Numbered from the stretch's first letter, positions 1 to 8,402 are shown. The stretch: 42,090 bases of DNA from Desulfovibrio sp. (GCA_017415765.1 JAFQED010000049.1:1-42090), one strand, 5' to 3'. Made by a program: numbers and translations. Notes: generated by a model from the sequence alone, not told the origin.

Positions 1-455
1 GTATCACCATCCGCAATGCAGGCTGCGCCAACGCGCCCCAGTGCCTTACAGGCGGCAACGTCCTCCTCCTGTATACTGCGGGCTTCTGCCAGAAAAAGCT
101 CCAGCAGACGGGGGGCTTCAACCGGGCCGGCAGTTTGCCGACAGGCCTGCATCCGCTCTACGGCCCAGCGCAGGTTGACAGCCGTAGGGCGAGCCTTGGC
201 AATGGCTTCCAGCAATGTGTCCAGCCGTGCTTGCCAGCCAGTTGCGGCAGACATGACCTCACGCACGGCCAGAGCGCAGCCCCAGGCCGCCGTGACCCCG
301 ATGGCCGGGGCACCGCGCACGACCATCGTTTGCAGGGCTTCTATAATGTCCCCCACTGTGCGGCAGGGAAACCAGGTCTCTGTGCCGGGCAGGAGGCGTT
401 GATCCAGCAGGTGCAGCTCTAGGGCCTGGGTATCAAAGCGGATGTGATCGTCCAT
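1..455 (-). CDS. mtnA: S-methyl-5-thioribose-1-phosphate isomerase, N-terminal part (cut by window edge)
   Basis: Reading the minus strand from the ATG at 455 gives about 151 residues with no stop before the window edge, so the 3' part is missing. The protein begins [12 protein letters not shown] and carries the family motif [10 protein letters not shown] near residue 45-55, followed by the helical segment with [12 protein letters not shown]. MtnA isomerises methylthioribose-1-phosphate to methylthioribulose-1-phosphate in the methionine salvage pathway, in the cytoplasm. A good ribosome site (AAGGAG, 5 bases before ATG) supports this start. The gene is divergent from the cupin regulator at 652. 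A close relative, the eIF-2B alpha-like isomerases, cannot be excluded from the fragment alone, but the N-terminal motif is typical of MtnA. Confidence 0.88.
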   Translation of the reverse strand, partial: MDDHIRFDTQALELHLLDQRLLPGTETWFPCRTVGDIIEALQTMVVRGAPAIGVTAAWGCALAVREVMSAATGWQARLDTLLEAIAKARPTAVNLRWAVERMQACRQTAGPVEAPRLLELFLAEARSIQEEDVAACKALGRVGAACIADGD

Positions 456-474
456 GTGTACTCCTTGTGGATGC

Positions 475-503
475 TGCATAGCGTATTCTGCGGACAAAGG
501 CAA
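475..503 (-). promoter_or_regulatory. Candidate sigma70 promoter for mtnA
   Basis: On the minus strand a -35 box TTGCCT (498-503) and a -10 box TATGCA (475-480) stand 17 bases apart, about 20 bases before the mtnA start. Prediction from spacing and consensus only. Confidence 0.4.
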
Positions 504-579
504 AAGGCTTGCCGGACGGGCTGTTCTATTTTTGCCTATAGTCGCCCTTCATGCGATTGCCTTGGGGGGAACGGCCTTC

Positions 580-608
580 TTGCCGCTGGGGACGCTTTTC
601 GCTATCCT
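580..608 (+). promoter_or_regulatory. Candidate sigma70 promoter for the cupin regulator/acyl-CoA synthetase operon
   Basis: TTGCCG (580-585) and TATCCT (603-608) are separated by exactly 17 bases, 43 bases before the start codon at 652. A short inverted repeat (GCCGG..CGGC region, 618-634) lies between this promoter and the ribosome site. Confidence 0.45.
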
Positions 609-651
609 GTCTGTGTCCACGCCGGGAAGCGGCGTGATAAGGAGAACAACA

Positions 652-1227
652 ATGTCCCAGCGTCCCGCCATTGGCAGCCGCGTCCGCGCCTTCCGTGAAG
701 AACGGGAACTCCCCCTGGAGGAGCTTGCCCGGCACACCAAGCTCAGCGTGGATTTTTTGCAAAAGCTAGAAAATAACGAAGTGTATCCCAGCATCGGCCC
801 CATGCAGAAGGTGGCCCGTGCCCTTGGCGTGCGGCTGGGGACATTTTTGGATGACCAGTTTACGCAAGACCCCATCAGGGGACGCATCAGCGATGAGGGC
901 ATCAGCGGGGACGACCCCATCAGCGGTTTTAGCGTCCAGCCCACCTATGTCTATCAGGCTCTGGGCAAGGGCAAGACCGACCGCAACATGGAGCCTTTCT
1001 ATATCGAGATATTCCCCGACCCGACAGTGGAGGAGAAAACCTCTTCCCATCAGGGGGAGGAGTTCATCCTTGTGCTGAAGGGAGAGCTGCTGGTCATCTA
1101 CGGCAAGGAACGGCATGTGCTCACCGCGGGCGAAACCATTTATTACAACTCTATCGTGCCGCATTTTGTGGGTGCTGCCGGGGATGCGCCGGTGACTATC
1201 CTGGCCGTGACCTATAACCCCCAATAG
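652..1227 (+). CDS. XRE-family transcriptional regulator with C-terminal cupin domain
   Basis: A 191-residue protein. Residues about 8-62 form a helix-turn-helix of the XRE type (GSRVRAFREERELPLEELA ... FLQKLENNEVYPSI). Residues about 110-190 form a cupin barrel (HQGEEFILVLKGEL ... GETIYYNSIVPHFV) that should bind a small ligand. The start at 652 is chosen over an upstream in-frame ATG at 454 because GGAG lies 7 bases before it and the family begins directly at the HTH. It sits 12 bases before an acyl-CoA synthetase gene, a pairing that suggests the regulator senses an acyl or carboxylic ligand and controls that enzyme. That role is inference; the domain call is firm. Confidence 0.9.
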   Translation: MSQRPAIGSRVRAFREERELPLEELARHTKLSVDFLQKLENNEVYPSIGPMQKVARALGVRLGTFLDDQFTQDPIRGRISDEGISGDDPISGFSVQPTYVYQALGKGKTDRNMEPFYIEIFPDPTVEEKTSSHQGEEFILVLKGELLVIYGKERHVLTAGETIYYNSIVPHFVGAAGDAPVTILAVTYNPQ

Positions 1228-1239
1228 CGCAGGACTGCC

Positions 1240-2934
1240 ATGCCCGCCCCCATTGAAGACAAGGTACGCCTTCGCCAGTCCCGCTTTGAGCTGCGCGAGT
1301 GGACGCTTGGGCAGATGTTTGACCATACGGTGGCCCGCTTTCCCGACCGGGAGGCACTGGTCTATGCCGACCGTGACTACCGTCTGACATGGCGGCAACT
1401 TGGCGAGGCTGTGGATCGCCTGGCCAAGGGTATGATGGCCCTTGGTATCCAGAAGGGCGAAAAGGTGGCCGTCTGGGCCACCAATGTGCCGGATTGGATC
1501 GTTTTGCAATTTGCCACGGCCAAGATCGGGGCCATCCTGCTTACGGTCAATACCAATTACCGGGAGCACGAGCTGCGCTACCTGTTGCGTCAGTCGGAGT
1601 GTGAGAATCTTTTCCTCATTGGCAGACTGCGCGATCATGACTTTCTGGGCACCATCTACAATATCGCGCCGGAGCTGCGTACCCATGCAAGGAGTGATCT
1701 GTGCAACAAGGATTTGCCTCACCTCAAACGGGTGTGCTTTCTTGGTGCGCAAAAGCACCGTGGCCTGTACTCCATGCCGGAGATCCTGGCCCTTTCGGTC
1801 ATGGTGGACGATGAGGCCTATCAGGCCCGACAGGCCAGCCTTGACCCCTGGGATGAGATAAATATGCAATACACCTCAGGCACCACGGGTTTTCCGCGTG
1901 GAGTAATGCTGACCCATGTGGGAGTGGGGCTGAACGGTTACTGGATAGGCGCGCACCAGCATTTTGACGAGAACGACAGGGTTTGTCTGCCGGTACCGCT
2001 TTTCCACTGCTTTGGCTGCGTGTTGGGGGTGTCGGCCTGTGTCAATCACGGCGCGACCATGGTCATGCTGGAGACCTTCAGCCCCCTTCAGGTACTGCAA
2101 GCCATTGACCGGGAACGCTGTACTGCCGTGTACGGCGTGCCGACCATGTTTCTGGCCGAGCTGGAACACAGGCATTTTGACCGCTACGATATGTCGAGCC
2201 TGCGTACCGGCATCATGGCCGGTTCTGTCTGCCCGGAGCCGCTTATGCGCCGTGTGGTGGAAGACATGAACATGCGCCAGATAACCATTTGCTATGGGCT
2301 GACAGAAGCCTCGCCCGTGATGACCCAGTCGGACGTGGACGATCCGCTTTCCCTGCGCTGCGAGACCGTGGGCTGCGCCATGCCCGGCATCGAAGTACGC
2401 GTGGCTGACCCGGATACCTGCGAGGAGTTGCCCCGTGGACAGGTGGGCGAGATATTGTGTCGCGGCTACAATGTCATGAAGGGCTACTACAAGATGCCAG
2501 AGGAAACAGCCAGGGCTATCAGCCCCGATGGCTGGTTACATTCGGGCGATCTGGGCGTCATGGACGAGCAGGGTTACTTGCGGATCACCGGGCGCATCAA
2601 GGATATGATCATCCGTGGCGGCGAAAATGTCTATCCGCGTGAAATTGAGGAATTTCTCATGCAAATGCCCGGCGTGCTGGATGTGCAGGTGGTGGCCGTG
2701 CCCAGCCGCAGATACGGTGAGGAGGTGGGGGCCTTTTTCATCCCACGGCCCGGGCAGGCTGAAGCCATCAGTACGGAAAGTGTACGCGCCTTTTGCAAGA
2801 GCAAGATAGCCTGGTTCAAGATACCCCGTTATGTGACTGTGCTGGAGGCTTTTCCGCTTACGGCCAGTGGCAAGATACAAAAATACAAGTTACGCGAGAT
2901 GGCAGCCGAAATCTGGCCGGAGGCCATGCGCTGA
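1240..2934 (+). CDS. AMP-forming acyl-CoA synthetase (FadD/ACS family)
   Basis: A 564-residue enzyme of the ANL superfamily that activates a carboxylic acid with ATP and joins it to CoA. The P-loop-like motif YTSGTTGFPRG is at 211-221. The motif YGLTEASPVM lies near 355, GWLHSGDLG and the hinge GRIKDMIIRGGENVYP near 435-470, and the C-terminal catalytic lysine in SGKIQKYK is Lys545. Length and motifs fit medium/long-chain fatty acyl-CoA synthetases, but the substrate cannot be read from sequence. It follows the cupin regulator by 12 bases, so the two are very probably co-transcribed, and a terminator follows at once. No membrane segment or signal peptide is seen. Confidence 0.9.
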   Translation: MPAPIEDKVRLRQSRFELREWTLGQMFDHTVARFPDREALVYADRDYRLTWRQLGEAVDRLAKGMMALGIQKGEKVAVWATNVPDWIVLQFATAKIGAILLTVNTNYREHELRYLLRQSECENLFLIGRLRDHDFLGTIYNIAPELRTHARSDLCNKDLPHLKRVCFLGAQKHRGLYSMPEILALSVMVDDEAYQARQASLDPWDEINMQYTSGTTGFPRGVMLTHVGVGLNGYWIGAHQHFDENDRVCLPVPLFHCFGCVLGVSACVNHGATMVMLETFSPLQVLQAIDRERCTAVYGVPTMFLAELEHRHFDRYDMSSLRTGIMAGSVCPEPLMRRVVEDMNMRQITICYGLTEASPVMTQSDVDDPLSLRCETVGCAMPGIEVRVADPDTCEELPRGQVGEILCRGYNVMKGYYKMPEETARAISPDGWLHSGDLGVMDEQGYLRITGRIKDMIIRGGENVYPREIEEFLMQMPGVLDVQVVAVPSRRYGEEVGAFFIPRPGQAEAISTESVRAFCKSKIAWFKIPRYVTVLEAFPLTASGKIQKYKLREMAAEIWPEAMR

Positions 2935-2940
2935 AACAGT

Positions 2941-2980
2941 CCCCGCCCGGCTCTGGTCTGGCGGGGAATTTTGTTTTTGT
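2941..2980 (+). terminator. Rho-independent terminator after the acyl-CoA synthetase gene
   Basis: Stem CCCCGCC (2941-2947) pairs with GGCGGGG (2960-2966) across a 12-base loop and is followed by AATTTTGTTTTT. It starts 6 bases after the stop codon. Confidence 0.85.
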
Positions 2981-3009
2981 ACGGTGATATGCCAGAATAG
3001 ATAGACGAC

Positions 3010-4119
3010 ATGGATACCATGACCGAAAAAGACCCCCTGGAAAAAGATAGTGGTGTGGAGCAAGGCGGGCAGACAAGCCAGCCCGGCCTGGCAAAAGACT
3101 GCTCCACAACCTGCCCATTGGCCCGGATACCCGCATCTGTCTGGCGGGATACCTTTCGCCCCCCGTGGCGCAAGCGGCACCCTGTGCTGTTTTGGGGTGG
3201 CCTTGTCGTGCTTGTGCTGCTGTGTTTTACCGCTGCCATGAAGGGGACTGCTGATGACGGGCCGCTGGCCGGTGAGCGGCTGGCCCTGGTTTCTGTGCGC
3301 GGCAGCATCATGGATGTGCAGCCCCTGCTGGACTGGATTGCCAGAATCGAGCACAGGGAGGATGTCCGGGGTGTGTTGCTGCGGGTGGACTCCCCCGGTG
3401 GTGGTGCGGCGGCCTCGCAGGAACTGTATGGCGCGTTGGCACGGCTGGCAGACAAGAAGCCGCTGGTGGTCAGCATGGGGGCAACAGCGGCCTCCGGTGG
3501 TTTGATGGTGGCTATGGCCGGACAGAAGGTTTTTGCCAACGCCTCCACGGTGACAGGCTCCATTGGCGTGCGGATGAGCATCCCGCAGGTGCAGGGACTG
3601 CTGGACAAACTTGGTGTGGGACAGGAAACCCTGGTGACAGCCCCCTTCAAGGATGCCGGCTCGTATCTGCGCCCGCTTTCTCCTGCGGATCGGGCCTATT
3701 TCGGCAAGGTGCTGGAGGATATGCACCAGCAGTTTGTGGACATCGTGGCCAAGGGGCGCAAACTGCCGCCGGAGAAAGCCGCTGCGCTGGGCAATGGCAA
3801 GATTTTTACCGGGCGCGAGGCCCAGGGGTTGGGTCTTGTGGATGAACTTGGCGGGCAGGATGTTGCCCTGGCCCATCTTGCGGCATTGACCCATGTGCCG
3901 GCCAGCCGCCCCCTGCTCAGACAACCCAGTGGCAAGCCCTGGTGGCAGGAAGAACTGCGTGGAAGTGTGCGCGGCTTGCTGGTGGCTTTTTTCCAAGCCT
4001 GCGGGCTTGCCCTGCCGGAAGGATTTGCGCCTGTGGACACCCTGGCCGGCAATGGGGCGCAGTCTGCCCCGCTCAGCCCTGCCGGGATAGGGATGCCGTT
4101 TTTTCTCTACAGCCTGTAG
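3010..4119 (+). CDS. sppA: Signal peptide peptidase SppA-type membrane serine protease (family S49)
   Basis: A 369-residue protein with a polar N-terminal cytoplasmic tail of about 57 residues, one membrane segment (about 58-76) and an S49 protease domain facing the periplasm. The catalytic pair can be placed: Ser162 in GATAASGG and Lys214 in APFKDAGS. The motif LLRVDSPGGG is at about 123-132, and TVTGSIGV at 180-187. It is a single-domain S49 enzyme, as in Gram-positive and deltaproteobacterial SppA, not the double-length E. coli form. These enzymes degrade cleaved signal peptides in the membrane. The start at 3010 has a weak ribosome site; MTEKD at 3019 is an alternative. The gene stands alone between a terminator and a non-coding region. 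Confidence 0.9.
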   Translation: MDTMTEKDPLEKDSGVEQGGQTSQPGLAKDCSTTCPLARIPASVWRDTFRPPWRKRHPVLFWGGLVVLVLLCFTAAMKGTADDGPLAGERLALVSVRGSIMDVQPLLDWIARIEHREDVRGVLLRVDSPGGGAAASQELYGALARLADKKPLVVSMGATAASGGLMVAMAGQKVFANASTVTGSIGVRMSIPQVQGLLDKLGVGQETLVTAPFKDAGSYLRPLSPADRAYFGKVLEDMHQQFVDIVAKGRKLPPEKAAALGNGKIFTGREAQGLGLVDELGGQDVALAHLAALTHVPASRPLLRQPSGKPWWQEELRGSVRGLLVAFFQACGLALPEGFAPVDTLAGNGAQSAPLSPAGIGMPFFLYSL

Positions 4120-4144
4120 TGCCTAGAGCGGAATGCCATTGAAA
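4120..4144 (-). repeat. Dispersed repeat, copy A (inverted relative to 32071-32095)
   Basis: Read on the minus strand this segment has TTTCAATGGCATT, one variable base, CGCTCTAG, one variable base, CA. The plus-strand segment 32071-32095 matches it at 23 of 25 positions. Here the repeat starts right at the sppA stop codon. With the flanking bases it can fold as a hairpin (ATTGAAA / TTTCAAT). Its nature is unknown. Confidence 0.6.
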
Positions 4145-4422
4145 TCGTTTTCAATTCCAATGCAAAACGGCGCGAAGACAAAAGCTGTAAGCGTAACTGT
4201 TTTTTGGATGGGTTTTTGGCCTGATTTTTGGGTCGATTTTTGACAAGAGACGTGTTAGAAAAACAAATCTCTTGTCCTTGCGTGTCGCAATTTTGTCGCA
4301 ATCCTGTCGCAAATTGCGACAGGAAGAGGACAGGCAGGGAATAGTCAGGGGGAAGAAAGGAAGGGAAGATAGGCCGCTAACCAAGCGGGACTATTAAGGA
4401 ATCTCAAGCGTCATCGAATAAC
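4145..4422. other. Non-coding stretch between sppA and tRNA-Leu
   Basis: Together with repeat copy A, about 300 bases carry no convincing gene. The content is structured: a 9-bp inverted repeat GACAAGAGA / TCTCTTGTC (4242-4250 and 4268-4276, 17-base loop), then the phased repeats at 4283-4323. It is richer in A and T than the neighbouring genes. Open frames on the minus strand here (4107-4384) have no family resemblance that I recognise and no ribosome site. Confidence 0.6.
4283..4323. repeat. Iteron-like phased repeats TGTCGCAA, 11-bp period, ending in a palindrome
   Basis: TGTCGCAA occurs at 4283-4290, 4294-4301 and 4305-4312, exactly 11 bases apart. The third copy is the left arm of a perfect 10-bp inverted repeat (4303-4312 and 4314-4323, one central base), which gives a fourth copy in inverted orientation. 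One-helical-turn spacing means all the direct copies face the same side of the DNA, typical of a multi-subunit protein-binding site. Confidence 0.75.
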
Positions 4423-4507
4423 GCCCGGATGGTGGAATGGTAGACACAAGGGACTTAAAATCCCTCGCTCTGTGAGCGTGCCGGTTCAAGTCCGGCTCCG
4501 GGTACCA
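4423..4507 (+). tRNA. tRNA-Leu (anticodon UAA)
   Basis: An 85-base class II tRNA with encoded CCA (4505-4507). The acceptor stem is GCCCGGA (4423-4429) with TCCGGGT (4497-4503), where the first pair is a G-U wobble. The anticodon stem is AGGGA/TCCCT around the loop CTTAAAA, anticodon TAA at 4456-4458. The long variable arm CGCTC-TGT-GAGCG marks a leucine tRNA. The T arm has GGTTCAAGTCC. Confidence 0.95.
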
Positions 4508-4518
4508 CATAAAATCAA

Positions 4519-4570
4519 GCCCTTACGGTGATTGGGCGTAAGGGCGTTGTTCTATGGTCTGTTTTTTGTA
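4519..4570 (+). terminator. Terminator after tRNA-Leu
   Basis: A perfect 9-bp stem GCCCTTACG (4519-4527) / CGTAAGGGC (4537-4545) starts 12 bases after the CCA end. The U-rich part is broken (GTTGTTC, then TTTTTT at 4562-4567), so it may be a processing hairpin as well as a terminator. Confidence 0.65.
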
Positions 4571-4597
4571 TACTCCTGTACTACGTTTTTTATCGCT

Positions 4598-4936
4598 CTA
4601 GTGCCCGGAATAGGCCAGCACATTGTTGAGAGGGGCACTACTCGTCTCGATACGACCTGCAACGAACTGATGCCGGGTCAGCTGCCATGCCTCCAGATCC
4701 AGCACATCCAGCTTGCCCTGATGCTCCGGCCTGATGCCCTCCTGCAACACGGCAAGACATTCTTGCAGCGGAAAATAGACGCCCTCAAAGGACAAACGGC
4801 ATAAATCGCCATCCAGCGTGACGCTCAGCTCCTCAGCGGGCAGGGCGTCCGCACAGGCTGTCAGCAGGGCCTCGTGCAAATCAGGCCCTGCTGGCCAGAT
4901 ATGTCCATATATCTTGAGCAAGACTTCCTGACTCAT
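4598..4936 (-). CDS. Hypothetical protein, last gene of the lipoprotein/TPR operon
   Basis: A 112-residue protein starting MSQEVLLKIYGHIWPAGPD, with no signal peptide or membrane segment. I do not recognise a family. The sequence alternates acidic helices and strands (LSVTLDGDLCRLSFEGVYFP ... VLDLEAWQLTRHQF), which suggests a small cytoplasmic globular protein. The ATG overlaps the stop of the preceding TPR gene (ATGA at 4933-4936), so the two are translationally coupled; longer frames reaching 5038 overlap that gene too far to be likely. The role is unknown. Confidence 0.7.
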   Translation of the reverse strand: MSQEVLLKIYGHIWPAGPDLHEALLTACADALPAEELSVTLDGDLCRLSFEGVYFPLQECLAVLQEGIRPEHQGKLDVLDLEAWQLTRHQFVAGRIETSSAPLNNVLAYSGH

Positions 4937-6093
4937 GGCTGTCCCCCTGTGGCTGTCCCACCACATTGCCCCTGCTGACGCGCCCCGGCCAGGGCCGTGC
5001 AATCCCCCTGGGCGCAGGCCGCGCGTAAATCGGCACACATGCCTGCGGTATTGCCCCGTAACAAACGCACTCCCCCCCGCGCCCGCAGGCAGCGCGTCAA
5101 GCCCACACTCTGCTGGGCCAGCTCCCCCTGCCTTTGGGCCATGCCAGAGCCGGGGGCCTCGCTGGCGCGGGCAAGCTCAATAGCCGCATCCAGGTCAGAT
5201 TCGGCCAGGGCCAAGTGCTGCAAACGCCAGTGGGCCAGGCCTCGTACATACAGGGCATGGGCAAGGCTACCGTTCAGACGGAGAGCCGCGTTACAGACTT
5301 CCACACACTGCTGGGGCAAGCCCTGTCGCAACAGGGCTTCGCCCAGCAAAAGCTGGACAACCGGGCTATCTGGGGCCAGTTGTGCGGCCTGTTCCAGTGC
5401 GGGCAAGGCAGTGGAGCACCCGTACCAGCCTTCGGGAGAAAGCTCCAAAGCCATGAGGCCCAGCCACAGTCCCTCCAGGCGGCGGGCAAGCCGATCAGCC
5501 TCAGCCCTGCTGTCCCCGGCACCGTTCGCGGGCGATACATCGGCAGTCGGGGGAGCAGAGCTGTCAGCCCCGGGATGCAGTATATCCAAGGCCTGAAGAG
5601 CCTCTCGGCTTTCTGCTGCCAGCAGCGCGTAGAGAGCAGGGAAAGCGGCTTCACGCAGGCAAAGGTCAAGTCGCTCGCCAGGTTGTCCGTCTGGCACAAG
5701 CCGTACCTGCACGGCCAGCTTGCCGCCGGTGTGACTGTAGGTGGCATCTTCCACAGTGTACACACAGGCCGCAAGAGCAATCCCCTGGGACAAGCCGCCC
5801 CCTCCGGGCAGCGCGCCCAGCCCGGCCAGACTGGACAAGACAGCAGCTCGTCCCTGTAGTTGGGGCAGCAGCCCTGCCGCCTGTTGCAGGGCCACAAGCC
5901 ATGCCGCCGCACGGGCCTGGGCAAACTGCCCTTCCGGTGAAAGCAGGGTCGTATCAGAACATGGCACTTCGGCCCGCAGGGGGGGGAAGTCATCGCCCTG
6001 CTGTCCTGTAAGCCCAGTAGCCCCCGTGACGGACACAGGGGCCATCAACACAAGGCAACAGAACAGACAGCAGATGCGGACAAGTCCCGCCAT
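4933..6093 (-). CDS. Secreted tetratricopeptide-repeat protein of unknown function
   Basis: A 386-residue protein with a signal peptide (MAGLVRICCLFCCLVLMAPV, cleavage probably after about residue 24). The first half has an Ala/Leu-rich helical domain (about 55-100) and a strand region (YSHTGGKLAVQVRLV). Residues about 225-315 form TPR units (LEQAAQLAPDSPVVQLLLGE ... HALYVRGLAHWRLQHLALAE). It should act in the periplasm or at the outer membrane as a protein-interaction scaffold. The gene lies 3 bases after the YajG-like lipoprotein gene and overlaps the next by ATGA, so the three form one operon, probably one envelope function. No specific function can be named. Confidence 0.8.
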   Translation of the reverse strand: MAGLVRICCLFCCLVLMAPVSVTGATGLTGQQGDDFPPLRAEVPCSDTTLLSPEGQFAQARAAAWLVALQQAAGLLPQLQGRAAVLSSLAGLGALPGGGGLSQGIALAACVYTVEDATYSHTGGKLAVQVRLVPDGQPGERLDLCLREAAFPALYALLAAESREALQALDILHPGADSSAPPTADVSPANGAGDSRAEADRLARRLEGLWLGLMALELSPEGWYGCSTALPALEQAAQLAPDSPVVQLLLGEALLRQGLPQQCVEVCNAALRLNGSLAHALYVRGLAHWRLQHLALAESDLDAAIELARASEAPGSGMAQRQGELAQQSVGLTRCLRARGGVRLLRGNTAGMCADLRAACAQGDCTALAGARQQGQCGGTATGGQP

Positions 6094-6096
6094 GCC

Positions 6097-6687
6097 CTAC
6101 TTCGCGGGCTGGATGGTCTGCACGATCTTTTGGGCCATGGGCTTGACCAGGTCGCGCAGGGTATCGAGCAGGAGATTTTCCGCCGCCGCGCCAGAAGGCA
6201 GGCCCGTGCGGCTCTGGCTGGAATTAAGGGTCTCGCGCAGCATACGGCCAGCCCGGTTGGCAAGGGTGAACTGCGCACACAGGCTGGCGGCCAGTTCTGT
6301 GGCCGAGCTTTCCTTGAGCCAGGCTTCTTCCAACGCACCTGTCACCATATAATCAGGATTGGCACTGCGGGCCTGATTGGCATTGGTGGCAAAGCTGACC
6401 TGCAGAGCATGGCGGCCCAATTCGTCAGCCAGGGCCCGGCTTATCCAGACAGCCACATCCTCACTGGCAGTAAAGCTGCTGCCGTCCCGCCGCATGCCAA
6501 GGGCCGAGCTGTCTTCCCGCTTGTCCGTAAAGCTGACCACCGTGATACGCGGTGCGTTGGGCGCGGGCAGCACTGAGCTGTCCAGCGGCGGGTGCAGCAA
6601 GCGGACAGAATTGCTTGGCCCGCAGGCCGCCAGCAGGGACAGGCAGCAGACCAGAAGACACACTTGCAGGATGCGGGGATAAAACAT
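6097..6687 (-). CDS. YajG-like outer-membrane lipoprotein
   Basis: The start at 6687 (GAGG 7 bases upstream) gives 196 residues with a lipoprotein signal: hydrophobic stretch and lipobox LLAAC, acylated Cys22. The following region (ITVVSFTDKRED ... DVAVWISRALADELGRHAL) resembles YajG and related lipoproteins of the ABC-component fold, a compact alpha/beta domain found in many periplasmic lipoproteins. It leads a three-gene operon with a secreted TPR protein. An ATG 7 codons upstream (6708) is possible but would put charged residues before the signal. The exact role is unknown; the lipoprotein call is strong, the YajG relation moderate. Confidence 0.75.
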   Translation of the reverse strand: MFYPRILQVCLLVCCLSLLAACGPSNSVRLLHPPLDSSVLPAPNAPRITVVSFTDKREDSSALGMRRDGSSFTASEDVAVWISRALADELGRHALQVSFATNANQARSANPDYMVTGALEEAWLKESSATELAASLCAQFTLANRAGRMLRETLNSSQSRTGLPSGAAAENLLLDTLRDLVKPMAQKIVQTIQPAK

Positions 6688-6732
6688 GATGACCTCGTGA
6701 GGGTTCAAAGGGTAAAACTTTACAGATTTTCT

Positions 6733-6761
6733 AGACTACCCTGAAAGGCGGCGTCTTGCAA
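6733..6761 (-). promoter_or_regulatory. Candidate promoter for the lipoprotein/TPR operon
   Basis: On the minus strand TTGCAA (6756-6761) and TAGTCT (6733-6738) are 17 bases apart, about 45 bases before the start codon at 6687. Confidence 0.5.
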
Positions 6762-6901
6762 GGTTTTTCGGCCCATGCTAGAAGGCATGTCATACTTTGC
6801 ACTGATACCGGATCATAGCTTTGTGGCCCGTAACGGGCTGCAAACAAAACATATCCTGTGACCATCCTCTGCTGTGTGCGCCGTCAGGCGCGGGAGATGC
6901 C

Positions 6902-8176
6902 ATGATCGACCTCAAGCTCGTACAAAAACAGCCGGAAGTGCTGGCCAAGGCCCTTGCTGACCGCCACTCCGATCTTTGTGTTGACCAGTTCCTGGAGCTT
7001 GATGCCCGCCGCCGGGCCTTGCTTACCGAGGTAGAAGAACTCAAAAGCCGCCGCAATGCGGCATCGGGCGAGGTGGCGGCCTGCAAGCGTGAAGGCCGTG
7101 ACGCCACGACCCTTTTGCAGGAATTGGGAACCCTTTCAGAGCGCATCAAGGCACTGGACACAGAAACCGTCACCGCCAAAGCCGCTGTGGAAGAATGGCT
7201 GATGCGGGTCCCCAACCTGCCTGACGCCAGTGTGCCGGTGGGTAGGGACGAAAGCGAAAATGTAGAAATTGCCCGCCACGGCCAGCCCCGCGTTTTTGAC
7301 TTCCCCGTGCAGGAGCACGGCGAACTTGGCACGGCACTGGGGGGATTGGATTTTGTGCGTGCGGCCCGCCTCACGGGCAGCCGCTTTGCCATCCTGCAGG
7401 GCTGGGCTGCCCGGCTGGACAGGGCACTGGTCAACTTTTTCCTTGATCAGCACACGCGCCATGCCGACTATCAGGAAGTCTGCCCGCCCTACATGGTCAA
7501 CCGTAGCTCCATGACCGGCACAGGCCAGCTGCCCAAGTTTGAAGAAGACCTTTTTAAGCTGTCCGACTGGGACTATTACCTCATCCCCACAGCAGAAGTC
7601 CCCCTGACCAACCTGCACGCCAGTGAAGTGCTGAACGAGGCTGACCTGCCGCGTGGCTACTGCGCCGCCACCCCCTGCTTCCGCTCCGAGGCGGGCAGCG
7701 CGGGCAAGGACACACGCGGGCTTATCCGTATGCACCAGTTCACCAAGGTAGAGATGGTGCGCTTTGCCCACCCCGATGACAGCTTCAACCAGCTGGAGAT
7801 CATGACCGGCCATGCCCGCCGCCTGCTGGAACTGCTGGAACTGCCCTATCGCGTCATTACCCTTTGTACAGGGGATATGGGCTTTGGCGCGGCCAAAACC
7901 TATGATATCGAAGTCTGGTTGCCCGCACAGAATACCTATCGGGAAATCTCCTCCTGCTCCAACTGCACGGACTTTCAGGCCCGACGCGCAGACATCCGCT
8001 ACAAGCCCAAGGGGGGCAAGTCCGGCTTTGTGCATACCCTCAACGGTTCCGGCCTGCCCACAGGGCGCGCCATGGCTGCCATTTTGGAAAACGGCCAGCA
8101 AAAAGACGGCAGTATCGTCCTGCCCGTGGCCTTGCGGCCCTACCTGGGGGGACTGGAAGTCATCGAGCCTTGCTAG
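6902..8176 (+). CDS. serS: Seryl-tRNA synthetase
   Basis: A 424-residue class II aminoacyl-tRNA synthetase that charges tRNA-Ser (and tRNA-Sec) with serine. Residues about 1-105 make the long antiparallel coiled-coil arm that reads the tRNA variable arm ([20 protein letters not shown]). The catalytic domain follows with motif 2 ([20 protein letters not shown]) and motif 3 ([16 protein letters not shown]). Length and start MIDLKLVQ match the family. The start at 6902 is preferred to one 27 codons upstream for this reason. A small hairpin (GCGCC-GTCA-GGCGC, 6878-6891) directly abuts the GGGAG ribosome site, which might modulate initiation. A strong terminator follows. Confidence 0.97.
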   Translation: MIDLKLVQKQPEVLAKALADRHSDLCVDQFLELDARRRALLTEVEELKSRRNAASGEVAACKREGRDATTLLQELGTLSERIKALDTETVTAKAAVEEWLMRVPNLPDASVPVGRDESENVEIARHGQPRVFDFPVQEHGELGTALGGLDFVRAARLTGSRFAILQGWAARLDRALVNFFLDQHTRHADYQEVCPPYMVNRSSMTGTGQLPKFEEDLFKLSDWDYYLIPTAEVPLTNLHASEVLNEADLPRGYCAATPCFRSEAGSAGKDTRGLIRMHQFTKVEMVRFAHPDDSFNQLEIMTGHARRLLELLELPYRVITLCTGDMGFGAAKTYDIEVWLPAQNTYREISSCSNCTDFQARRADIRYKPKGGKSGFVHTLNGSGLPTGRAMAAILENGQQKDGSIVLPVALRPYLGGLEVIEPC

Positions 8177-8213
8177 ACTTGGCGCAAAGCTCCCGCAACC
8201 AGCAGATACCAGT

Positions 8214-8245
8214 AAGGCCCGCCAAAGCGGGCCTTATCATTGTGT
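8214..8245 (+). terminator. serS terminator (also left direct repeat of the island)
   Basis: Perfect 9-bp stem AAGGCCCGC (8214-8222) / GCGGGCCTT (8227-8235) with loop CAAA, followed by ATCATTGTGTT. Positions 8216-8242 are identical to 10659-10685. Confidence 0.85.
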
Positions 8246-8258
8246 TGCCTGTTTACTG
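8216..8258 (+). repeat. Direct repeat flanking the AT-rich island, left copy
   Basis: 27 bases (8216-8242) are identical to 10659-10685. After a short non-matching spacer, TTGCCTGTTTACTG (8245-8258) matches TTGCCTGTTTGCTG (10691-10704) at 13 of 14 positions. The two copies bracket the island at 8259-10658. Confidence 0.85.
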
Positions 8259-8402
8259 ACAGGGTAAGCGTTGCACAATGTCAGCAGCTAAACACTGTAC
8301 CAAAATCATAATTTGTGTAGGAAATTTTTGATTCGTTTTGAATTAAATCGGTACACGTCAACTTTATTATCAAATTTATTAATGTTATCTGATGTATAAC
8401 AA

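Noticed and set aside
4107..4384. Minus-strand frames between tRNA-Leu and sppA that might be the end of an integrase
   Set aside because: They read through the phased repeats, show no catalytic Arg/His/Tyr motif and have no ribosome site. The DNA repeats explain the peptide patterns.
8177..8402. Gene or riboswitch after serS
   Set aside because: Only the terminator and AT-rich DNA without reading frame or conserved structure.
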